Of a stretch of 14,898 nt of DNA, positions 1 to 6,988 are shown piece by piece. The position numbers and the translations under genes were made by a program. Numbering within the stretch: position 1 is the stretch's first letter; every line of letters starts with the position of its first letter. The DNA comes from Verrucomicrobiota bacterium (GTDB lineage Bacteria > Verrucomicrobiota > Verrucomicrobiia > Limisphaerales > UBA1100): NCBI GenBank assembly GCA_028872645.1, contig JAPKDK010000040.1, positions 1-14,898 on the forward strand, given 5' to 3'. Below the pieces are notes generated by a model that saw only the letters and a list, made by a program, of their open reading frames with translations, made no database searches and was not told the origin of the DNA.

Positions 1-2196
1 GATGATGAAATCTCCAGCACGTACGGCACGGAGAAAGTGGAGAACGAGCAGTTCATCGTGTCCTTCTCTGAAGGCGGCGAACTGGTGGCGGTGAAGGCGG
101 TGAAGGTGGAAAGTGAAATGGACGGTTCCTCCACCATCGTGAGTATTGTGGACGAGGGTTCTTATGTGAAGGGGCCGCGCCAGGTTCAGGCGGAGGCCGG
201 CGACACGCCCGCCAAACTGGCCGCACGGCACAAGACTTCAGAGGCCTACCTGCTCAATGCCAACCCCAACCTCGAACAAGCAATCGCCAATCAGGAATCC
301 ATTACGGTGCCGGGCGATTTATTGGTGGAGCTGGATCCGGGATCGTTAAAGGATAAAATTCTCAGCCAGGAAATCACCGTGCGCACGTCGATGAATTCCG
401 TGATCAAATCGCAGAACGATCTTGAGATTCAAAAGCTGAGGAATAAGCAGAACATTGATGACGCGAAAATTTCCCTGAACTTCTCCAATCTGGATTTGAA
501 GAAATTCAAGAACAGTGACGCCCGCCTTACGCGCGAGGATTATGCGGGACAGCTTTCCAACCTTTCCAACAAGGTTTCCATCTCCGAGGCCAAGCTGAAA
601 TGGCTCAAGGAATTGGAGGAAAGGAAGTTCCTCTCCAAAATGTCACTGCGCGAGGAAGAGCAAAAGGTCGCGGAGTTCCGCCACAACATCCGGATGATGC
701 GCGGCGAAAGCGATGCCTACGAAAAATATGTGTATCCAAAATCCGAGCAGGATTATAATTCCAAAATCAAGCAGGCCGAGCTTTCGCTGACGACCGTAGA
801 GCAAACTGCCACCAATAATATGATTACCGCCACTGAGGAGGTGGATACGCAAAGGCAGAAACTCCGGCTTGAGGAGGAAAAGCTCACCGAGGTGAAGGAT
901 CAGTTGAACAAAAGCCGCATTTACGCGCCCTCCAGCGGGCTGGTGGTCTATCACGTCGGCGAATCCTCACGCTACGGCGGCTCCTCCGGCATCATCGAGA
1001 AAGGCGCCACCCTGCGCAAGGGGCAGGACATCATTCACCTGCCGGATCTTTCCAAAATGAAAGTGCAGCTCAAGATTCACGAGAGCCGCATCAACCAAGT
1101 GAAGCCCGGCTTGCAGGTGCAGATCCGCATCGACACCATTTCCGAACGCACCTTCCGCGGTGAGATCACCTTTGTCGCCCCTGTGGCTGCCGCCGCCGAG
1201 CGTTGGGGCAGCGATAAAAAAGTTTTCAAATGCGAGGTCGCCATCAAAGACAAGCTGCCCTCGTACATCCGCCCCGGTGCCTCCGCCACTTGCCGCATCT
1301 TTGTGGCCAACCTGCCGAAGGCCCAAATGGTGGAAGGTAAAAAAATCAAGACTCTGCGCGTGCCCATCCAAAGTGTGGTCACCACCGTGGAAGGCCGACG
1401 CGTATGTTTCAAAATGAACGAAAAAAACCAACCCGTGCCCGTGCCGGTGGAAACCGGATATTACGACCAGACGCACATCCAAATCACTAAAGGCCTGGCC
1501 CTTGGCGAAGTCATCCTCAAAGCCCCCCTGCTCCACGCCAAAGAGCTGAACGTCGGCGGCGGTCTCTTTGGCTACCGGCAAATTAATGCTGATGATTTCT
1601 TCAAGGATTTGCCCGAGACCATCGAGCCCGCCAAGCCCGTGGAGCATCAACCCAGCACCGCCCAAAAGGCACCGCCCACCAAAGGGGGTCAAGGCAAGGG
1701 TCGGCCGGGCGGAGGTTCTGAACGTTCCACTGAACCCCCAGCCGAGCTTAGCCTCACCGCCGAGCAAAAAACCAAATGGGCGGCCGCCTCCAAAACGATG
1801 TCCGACAAACGGGCCACCGCAATGACTAGCCAAGATTGGGCTGCCATGCGTACGTTGCGCAGTGAATTTACCGCCGACCTCGGAAAGTTTCTCACTAAAG
1901 AGCAACTCGCAAAATATGCTGCACTGCGCACCGAACGTCCCAGCGGCAGCGGCGGTAGCGGTGGGGGCAATCGGCCCGGCGGTGGCGGCGGGCGCGGTGG
2001 GTCATTAATGGATCTGGACACGGACAACGACGGCAAAGTTTCCGAGGATGAATACGCGAAAACGCCGGAGCGGATGCGGCAGTTTGTGGGTGAGTTTAGC
2101 GCGCTGGACGCCGATGGCGATGGCGGTATCAACAAGGAAGAAGCCGATGCCGCGCGTCAGCGAATGATGCAGCGCCTCTCAGGCGGCGGGCAATAA
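1..2196 (+). CDS. MacA/HlyD-type periplasmic adaptor with LysM-like insert, Spy-like domain and two EF-hands (adaptor 1; 5' end missing)
   Basis: The reading frame is open to the left edge. The GTG at 37 is not a credible start: adaptor 2 aligns through this region and has a membrane anchor further upstream, so the N-terminus and anchor lie outside the window. Counting residues from base 1, the order is: first lipoyl half-motif, split by a LysM-like insert (about 61-104) and resuming at GDLLVELD; a long coiled-coil hairpin (about 115-305) with its tip near 198-221; second lipoyl half from about 306 (RIYAPSSG); beta-barrel and membrane-proximal regions to about 510; a Pro/Gly-rich linker; a helical domain with LTAEQ and LTKEQ motifs (about 581-645) resembling Spy/CpxP; a Gly-rich linker; and two canonical EF-hand loops (673-684 and 703-714). 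Adaptors of this family join an inner-membrane ABC permease to a TolC-type channel. The ATPase gene follows after 22 bases. The adaptor role is secure; the Spy-like label is tentative. Confidence 0.9.
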   Translation, partial: DDEISSTYGTEKVENEQFIVSFSEGGELVAVKAVKVESEMDGSSTIVSIVDEGSYVKGPRQVQAEAGDTPAKLAARHKTSEAYLLNANPNLEQAIANQESITVPGDLLVELDPGSLKDKILSQEITVRTSMNSVIKSQNDLEIQKLRNKQNIDDAKISLNFSNLDLKKFKNSDARLTREDYAGQLSNLSNKVSISEAKLKWLKELEERKFLSKMSLREEEQKVAEFRHNIRMMRGESDAYEKYVYPKSEQDYNSKIKQAELSLTTVEQTATNNMITATEEVDTQRQKLRLEEEKLTEVKDQLNKSRIYAPSSGLVVYHVGESSRYGGSSGIIEKGATLRKGQDIIHLPDLSKMKVQLKIHESRINQVKPGLQVQIRIDTISERTFRGEITFVAPVAAAAERWGSDKKVFKCEVAIKDKLPSYIRPGASATCRIFVANLPKAQMVEGKKIKTLRVPIQSVVTTVEGRRVCFKMNEKNQPVPVPVETGYYDQTHIQITKGLALGEVILKAPLLHAKELNVGGGLFGYRQINADDFFKDLPETIEPAKPVEHQPSTAQKAPPTKGGQGKGRPGGGSERSTEPPAELSLTAEQKTKWAAASKTMSDKRATAMTSQDWAAMRTLRSEFTADLGKFLTKEQLAKYAALRTERPSGSGGSGGGNRPGGGGGRGGSLMDLDTDNDGKVSEDEYAKTPERMRQFVGEFSALDADGDGGINKEEADAARQRMMQRLSGGGQ

Positions 2197-2218
2197 TAAA
2201 TTTTCAAATTTTTCAAGA

Positions 2219-2941
2219 ATGGAATCCAACTTAAACGGCAATAGCAACGGCACTCCCATCATTCGCATAGAGGGGATGACCAAGATTTACGACCTCGGCG
2301 AAGTCAAGGTTCCCGCGTTGGCGGGGGTGGATATCGAAATCAAGGAGGGCAGTTACGTGGCCATCATGGGGCCTTCGGGTTCGGGAAAATCCACGTTGCT
2401 GAATCTGCTCGGCTGTCTCGACCGGCCCACCGATGGACGGTATTTTCTCGGCGAACAGGATGTGTCGTTGATGACCGACAGCGCCCTCTCCGAAGTGCGC
2501 GGTCAGCGAATTGGGTTTATTTTTCAATCGTACAATCTCATCCCGCAGCTGGACGTGGTGGAAAACATTCACGTGCCGCTTTTTTATCAGGGTAAACAAC
2601 TCTCCGCCCATCGCGAGCATTGCGAGGATCTGGCGCGGCTGGTGGGTTTGGGCGACCGGCTCGACCACCGGCCCCTGCAACTTTCCGGCGGCCAACAGCA
2701 GCGCGTGGCCGTGGCACGGTCGTTGGTGAATGATCCCTTAATGATTCTCGCCGATGAACCCACCGGCAATTTAGATTCCAAAACCGGCCAGGAAATCCTC
2801 GCGTTGCTCGACTCGCTCCACACGCAGGGCAAAACCATCGTGGTCGTCACCCACGGGCAGGATGTAGCGGATCGCGCCGATCGCGTCATCCATCTCAAGG
2901 ATGGCCTCGTGGACCGCGACGTGACCAACGCGCACAACTGA
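2219..2941 (+). CDS. ABC transporter ATPase, MacB/LolD type (stand-alone)
   Basis: This 240-residue protein is a complete nucleotide-binding subunit. It shows an aromatic A-loop residue (Y24), Walker A GPSGSGKST (51-59), Q-loop Q103, signature LSGGQQQR (155-162), Walker B LMILADE (174-180) with catalytic E180, D-loop NLDS (184-187) and switch histidine H212. The DEPTGNLDS wording and the length are typical of the MacB/LolD/FtsE group, which hydrolyses ATP at the cytoplasmic face and drives FtsX-type permeases mechanically. The ATG at 2219 gives the expected start; no clear Shine-Dalgarno site precedes it. The stop is one base from the start of permease 1, so the two are probably translationally coupled. 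It is the only ATPase in a window with four permeases that lack one, so it may serve them all. Confidence 0.95.
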   Translation: MESNLNGNSNGTPIIRIEGMTKIYDLGEVKVPALAGVDIEIKEGSYVAIMGPSGSGKSTLLNLLGCLDRPTDGRYFLGEQDVSLMTDSALSEVRGQRIGFIFQSYNLIPQLDVVENIHVPLFYQGKQLSAHREHCEDLARLVGLGDRLDHRPLQLSGGQQQRVAVARSLVNDPLMILADEPTGNLDSKTGQEILALLDSLHTQGKTIVVVTHGQDVADRADRVIHLKDGLVDRDVTNAHN

Positions 2942-2942
2942 T

Positions 2943-4652
2943 ATGGGAATTTTCCGCGCTATCATTCAGGGGATCAAAAGCCTGATGCTTTATCCGCTGC
3001 GCTCAATGCTCACGATGTTGGGCATCATCTTTGGTGTGTGTTCGGTGATCGCGATGCTGGCTATTGGCGAGGGCCAAAAACAAAAGGCCGAGGAGGAAAT
3101 TAAGAAACTCGGTGCCATCAACATCATCATCACTAGCCAAAAACCCATCGCGCAGGAAGTGCAGGGCCAGCGCACAGGGTTTGTAGCGAAGTACGGCGTG
3201 AAGTATGACGATGCCGCGCGCATTGCCGATCTGCGCGATGCCGGCGTAATACGCGTGTTGCCCGAGAAGATTCGACGCGAGGACGTGGCCTTCGATCAGT
3301 TTGTGAAAAAGGACCGCGCCATTTACGGCACGACTCCATACTTTTTGGAGTTCAGCCAAGCCGAAGTGGTGATGGGGCGTTTCCTCAGCGAGGAGGACGA
3401 GATGACCAAGAACAACGTGTGCGTCATCTCCACCTCATTGGCCTCGGAATTGTTTGCCTACCAAAATCCGCTCACCAATGAAATTAAGGTCGGAAAATAT
3501 TATTACCGCGTGGTGGGCCTCGTGCGCACGCCGGCAGATTTATTGCGGGATCTCAAGGAGCAAAAGCAACGCGTGCTTGACGAATCCGTATTGCGTGAGG
3601 CCGCGGTGCGGTTGGAGGAGGGTTTGGCGGAGCAGAAAAAAATCATCGATCAGCGCCGGGAAAAGTTGAAGACCGGCAACGCCAAGGAACGCATGGTGGG
3701 CGAGGTGATTGAGCGCGAGCATCTCATCGAAAACTCGGATATTTTGAAGCTCAATAAATTGCCGCCGATCGTGTTTCAGGAACGCTTGGAAGGTCAAGAC
3801 ACCCCGGAGTCCAAATGGTTTTCCGATCAATCCGGCAAGGAATTTTTTGTGACGCCCGAAAACTGGGTGTACGCTTACGAAGGCAACAACGTCGAGTTGG
3901 CCGGCCACCTCGGCCACGGGCGCGTGATGCGGATGGCGATGGAGGCGGATATGGGCAATCAGGAAAGCAACCTTGGCAAGGCCAATGAATTTTATGGCGA
4001 CGTGTACGTGCCCTTCCACACGCTGCGGCAGGATTATGGCGACCGCGAATTCAAGCGGCAATCCGGCGGTATCTCGGCCAAGGAAGTGCAGATCGATCGG
4101 CTGCGCGTGCAGTTTGATGATATGAATCACGTGATCCCCGGCGCCAGAATGCTTGAGCGCACAATGCGTTACGGGCACAAGGACGTTGAAGACTTTGTCA
4201 TCCGCGTGCCGCTCGATGAGCTAGCCACCGCGCGCAAGATCAACCTCATCTTCACCGTCGTGCTCGCCACCATCGCATCTATCTCGCTCTTGGTCGGCGG
4301 CATTGGCATTATGAACATTATGCTCGCGACCGTCACCGAGCGCACCAGCGAGATCGGCGTTCGCCGCGCGTTGGGCGCCAAGAAGCTGCACATCATCCGG
4401 CAATTCCTCGTGGAAACCAGCGTGCTCTCTGTGGCCGGCGGGTTGTTGGGCATTTTGGTTGGCTTGTCTGCTCCACTGTTGGCGCAGTGGATTCTAGCGG
4501 AATATTATCAGTATGAGCTGGCCATCCTGTTTACCAACTGGTCGGTAGCACTCGCATTTGGTATCTCGGTTTGCATCGGTATCATCTTTGGTATTTACCC
4601 CGCCTTTCGCGCTGCCAATCTTGACCCCATCGAGGCGTTGCGGCATTCTTAA
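2943..4652 (+). CDS. MacB/FtsX-type ABC permease with a large periplasmic insert (permease 1)
   Basis: The 569-residue protein has the four-helix MacB layout: TM1 at about 22-42 (GVCSVIAMLAIGEG), a large periplasmic region, then three C-terminal helices near 434-460, 487-513 and 533-556. It carries the family motif GGIGIMNIMLATVTER and ends in LDPIEALRHS. There is no fused ATPase domain. It is about 130-145 residues longer than the other three permeases here. Most of the excess lies at residues 196-352, between the strand ending VVGLVR and the conserved VYVPFHTL strand. That insert begins with a charged, heptad-like helical stretch. The TM1 wording matches permease 4 rather than permeases 2 and 3. 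It should form the inner-membrane part of a mechanotransmission-type exporter with the ATPase just upstream. Substrate unknown. Confidence 0.93.
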   Translation: MGIFRAIIQGIKSLMLYPLRSMLTMLGIIFGVCSVIAMLAIGEGQKQKAEEEIKKLGAINIIITSQKPIAQEVQGQRTGFVAKYGVKYDDAARIADLRDAGVIRVLPEKIRREDVAFDQFVKKDRAIYGTTPYFLEFSQAEVVMGRFLSEEDEMTKNNVCVISTSLASELFAYQNPLTNEIKVGKYYYRVVGLVRTPADLLRDLKEQKQRVLDESVLREAAVRLEEGLAEQKKIIDQRREKLKTGNAKERMVGEVIEREHLIENSDILKLNKLPPIVFQERLEGQDTPESKWFSDQSGKEFFVTPENWVYAYEGNNVELAGHLGHGRVMRMAMEADMGNQESNLGKANEFYGDVYVPFHTLRQDYGDREFKRQSGGISAKEVQIDRLRVQFDDMNHVIPGARMLERTMRYGHKDVEDFVIRVPLDELATARKINLIFTVVLATIASISLLVGGIGIMNIMLATVTERTSEIGVRRALGAKKLHIIRQFLVETSVLSVAGGLLGILVGLSAPLLAQWILAEYYQYELAILFTNWSVALAFGISVCIGIIFGIYPAFRAANLDPIEALRHS

Positions 4653-4749
4653 TGTCCGTTTTTCGCCGTGCTTCGAGGTATCATTGTTATGTAACGCGGA
4701 TGACATTCCCGCTGTGTAAATGAAAATGAAGCTTGGTGCGCAAATTTTA

Positions 4750-4778
4750 TTGAAAAGAACGGCGAATCTTTATAAAAT
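4750..4778 (+). promoter_or_regulatory. Putative sigma70-like promoter upstream of adaptor 2
   Basis: A TTGAAA (4750-4755) and a TAAAAT (4773-4778) are separated by 17 bases in an AT-rich part of the only gap over 100 bases within the transporter genes. This would start a transcript near 4785 with a leader of about 65 bases before the ATG at 4851. It suggests that adaptor 2 and the genes after it can be transcribed separately from the first unit. The call rests on resemblance to the general consensus only. The rest of the 4653-4850 gap shows no convincing terminator or gene. Confidence 0.5.
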
Positions 4779-4838
4779 ATAAACAGTTTCCGTTGGGGTG
4801 AAGACAGGGCATCGGGACATACGTCCAAGTTGCCAGTT

Positions 4839-4842
4839 GAGG
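4839..4842 (+). promoter_or_regulatory. Ribosome binding site choosing the adaptor 2 start
   Basis: GAGG at 4839-4842 lies 8 bases before the ATG at 4851. It is only 2 bases before the ATG at 4845, and it lies downstream of the TTG at 4830. The spacing favours 4851 as the start. Confidence 0.5.
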
Positions 4843-4850
4843 CAATGACC

Positions 4851-6986
4851 ATGAAAAAACAAAATCAAACGACCGCAGCCCAGAAGGGGTTTACCTTGGG
4901 AAAGCTGCTGGGCTTGTTAGCCTTGATTGGCTTGGTGGCCGGAGGCATTTGGGGTGCTAAGCATTTGCTTTCCAAGGAAGAAGATAAGGTTCGTCAGGAA
5001 AAGTACTGGACTGCGGAGAAGGCGGATTTTTTGGTGACAGTGAAACTCACCGGCAGGCTGGCTTCCACGGATGTGCTGGAACTCAAGTGTGAGTTGGAAG
5101 GGAGCACAACGATCGAGTCGATTGTGGACGAAGGCACCGAGGTCAAAGGTCCATTCCGGTACGCTATCCAGGCAGGTGATACACTTGCGTCAATTGCCGG
5201 ATACATGGCTAGAGATGAGCTTTCCATCCGCCTGCTTAATTCAGTAGAAGATATTGATTGGGATGATTTGTCTGAAGGCCAGTCGATCATGATTCCCGGG
5301 GATCTACTGGTGGAACTGGATCCTCTCAATCTCAAGGAGAGGATTAACCAGATGGAGATCGTGGTGGAAAAATCCGAGAATGCCCTCTTACGAATGACTG
5401 GAAACCTGAAAAACACTGAGCTTTCGGCGGCCTTCACTTTAAAAGTTGCGGAAAATAATCACAAGTTGGCAGTCATGGCACAGGACAAGGCGGTAAACAG
5501 TACCATCAAGAACAAGATCAAGACTGACATGGGTAGTATCACCAATCTTGCCAACCAAGTGGAGGAATCCAAGGAACAGATGGCAATCTCTGGAGCCAAG
5601 CTCAAGTGGCTCAAGGAGTTGGAGGAGAGAAAATTCCTTTCCAAGATGTCTCTGCGTGAGGAGGAACTGAAACTGACAAGGGAGCGGAATAATGCCCAAG
5701 ATCTTCGCCACCAGATCGCGATGGCTCAGGAGCGGCTGAATGCCTACCAGAAGTACGATAGTGTATCCCTTCTGAATCAAAGCGAATTGGCTGTTGATGA
5801 GGCCACGGTCTCCATTGAGAAGGTAAAGGTGAAGAATGTTGCTGACTTGAGGGATGCCAATTCAACCATTGCCACCCAGAAGAAGACCTTTGATCTGGAA
5901 AAGGAAAGGCTCGAAGATCTTAAGGAGCAAATGGCGGCCACAAGGATTTATGCGCCTTCGGATGGCACGGTTGTCTATTTTTCGGAAAGCTATAAGGAAT
6001 ACGGACCCATCATGGATGGAGCCCGGGTGCACCGGGGTCGCAACCTCATCAAACTTCCCAAGACCAAGTCTCTGAAAGTAGAACTCAATGTTCCACAAGC
6101 CAAAAGGGGGCTTCTCAGGCGCGGTATGAAAGCTTGGGTGCAGGTGGAGGATGTGACTCTGCCGGGAACCCTCTCGGTACTCGGGAGCACGGTTGATACC
6201 AATCGTCGTGGTCACACCGAAAAGTCATATTTCAAGGGCGAAGTGTATATTGATAACAATGATTTTCCCGATGCAGTTTCTGAAGGCATGACTGTTACCG
6301 TGGAGATCAAGGTCATCAATCTTGAGGGCGAAAACCAGCGGATCAAGGTTCCCAATCAATGCGTGACCACTCGTATGATCAGTGAAGATACCGCGCAGAC
6401 TGGCTGCTATGTGTTGGACCCCACCACCAATAAACATAAGTGGCGGCCTGTGACCATTGAATACAGCGATGAAACCTTTATCGCGATCAAGGAAGAAACT
6501 GATCCGGGATTTGGCCTTCGAGTAGGTGAATTGATCCACTTGTCACCGTTGACTGAAGCCGAGAACCTAAACTTGGAGAATGCTGTCATGGACAAAGGGA
6601 TAGTTGAGTTGGGGGATCCAGATAGCGCGGAAACCTTGAATGCAAAAGGGGGAAATAACGAGCCAGTGAACTTTGGATTGAGTGATGAGCAGAGGAAAAA
6701 GTGGAGCGCGGCACAAGCCGAGGCTACAAACGAAATTACGGAGGTAATCAAGAGGATTCAATCAAAAGAGATACCGCGAGAGAATGCCGTTTCAGTAATG
6801 AGTAAAGTTTTTGAAAGCTCCCGTTCAAAGGTTGAAAAATTCCTCATTGAAGATCAGTTGAGGAAGTATGATGTATGGATTATTCCTGCCAAACAGGCTG
6901 CTGGCGAGAAGGTAAAACGTTTCCTTTCAACAAAACCTTCATTGGGGAAGTCCGTTAGCGGCAAGCAGCGGCGTAATCGTAAATAG
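4851..6986 (+). CDS. MacA/HlyD-type periplasmic adaptor with LysM-like insert and Spy-like C-terminal domain (adaptor 2)
   Basis: The start is set at the ATG at 4851 because of the GAGG spacing; in-frame ATG 4845 and TTG 4830 are alternatives. The 711-residue protein has one N-terminal hydrophobic anchor (14-36), preceded by KG and reading like a prepilin leader. It then has a lipoyl half-motif interrupted by the clearest LysM-like insert of the three adaptors (about 104-149: AIQAGDTLASIA, then GQSIMIPG), and resumes as GDLLVELD. A coiled-coil hairpin (about 160-360) has a 24-residue tip (249-272) identical to that of adaptor 1. The second lipoyl half starts near 365, followed by beta domains. 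A helical tail (608-680) carries LSDEQ and FLIEDQ motifs matching the Spy-like domain of adaptor 1, but without EF-hands; the C-terminus is basic. Permease 2 follows after two bases. Base composition is visibly more AT-rich than in adaptors 1 and 3. Confidence 0.93.
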   Translation: MKKQNQTTAAQKGFTLGKLLGLLALIGLVAGGIWGAKHLLSKEEDKVRQEKYWTAEKADFLVTVKLTGRLASTDVLELKCELEGSTTIESIVDEGTEVKGPFRYAIQAGDTLASIAGYMARDELSIRLLNSVEDIDWDDLSEGQSIMIPGDLLVELDPLNLKERINQMEIVVEKSENALLRMTGNLKNTELSAAFTLKVAENNHKLAVMAQDKAVNSTIKNKIKTDMGSITNLANQVEESKEQMAISGAKLKWLKELEERKFLSKMSLREEELKLTRERNNAQDLRHQIAMAQERLNAYQKYDSVSLLNQSELAVDEATVSIEKVKVKNVADLRDANSTIATQKKTFDLEKERLEDLKEQMAATRIYAPSDGTVVYFSESYKEYGPIMDGARVHRGRNLIKLPKTKSLKVELNVPQAKRGLLRRGMKAWVQVEDVTLPGTLSVLGSTVDTNRRGHTEKSYFKGEVYIDNNDFPDAVSEGMTVTVEIKVINLEGENQRIKVPNQCVTTRMISEDTAQTGCYVLDPTTNKHKWRPVTIEYSDETFIAIKEETDPGFGLRVGELIHLSPLTEAENLNLENAVMDKGIVELGDPDSAETLNAKGGNNEPVNFGLSDEQRKKWSAAQAEATNEITEVIKRIQSKEIPRENAVSVMSKVFESSRSKVEKFLIEDQLRKYDVWIIPAKQAAGEKVKRFLSTKPSLGKSVSGKQRRNRK

Positions 6987-6988
6987 CC

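Noticed and set aside
37..39. GTG as the start of adaptor 1
   Set aside because: The frame is open to the left edge, and adaptor 2 shows that the homologous protein extends upstream into a membrane anchor. The codon is internal.
967..1905. Long open frame on the minus strand under adaptor 1 (312 codons)
   Set aside because: It is antisense to a well-supported gene. Its protein is low-complexity His/Gly-rich without any recognisable motif, as expected from a shadow of GC-rich codons.
4652..4723. Small frame of 23 codons starting in TAATG at the end of permease 1
   Set aside because: It has no ribosome site of its own, no recognisable features and no conserved counterpart in the window. Chance overlap is more likely.
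4653..4850. Terminator after permease 1
   Set aside because: Only short, weak inverted repeats such as GCGG/CCGC near 4698 are present, with no T-run. I could not support a terminator.
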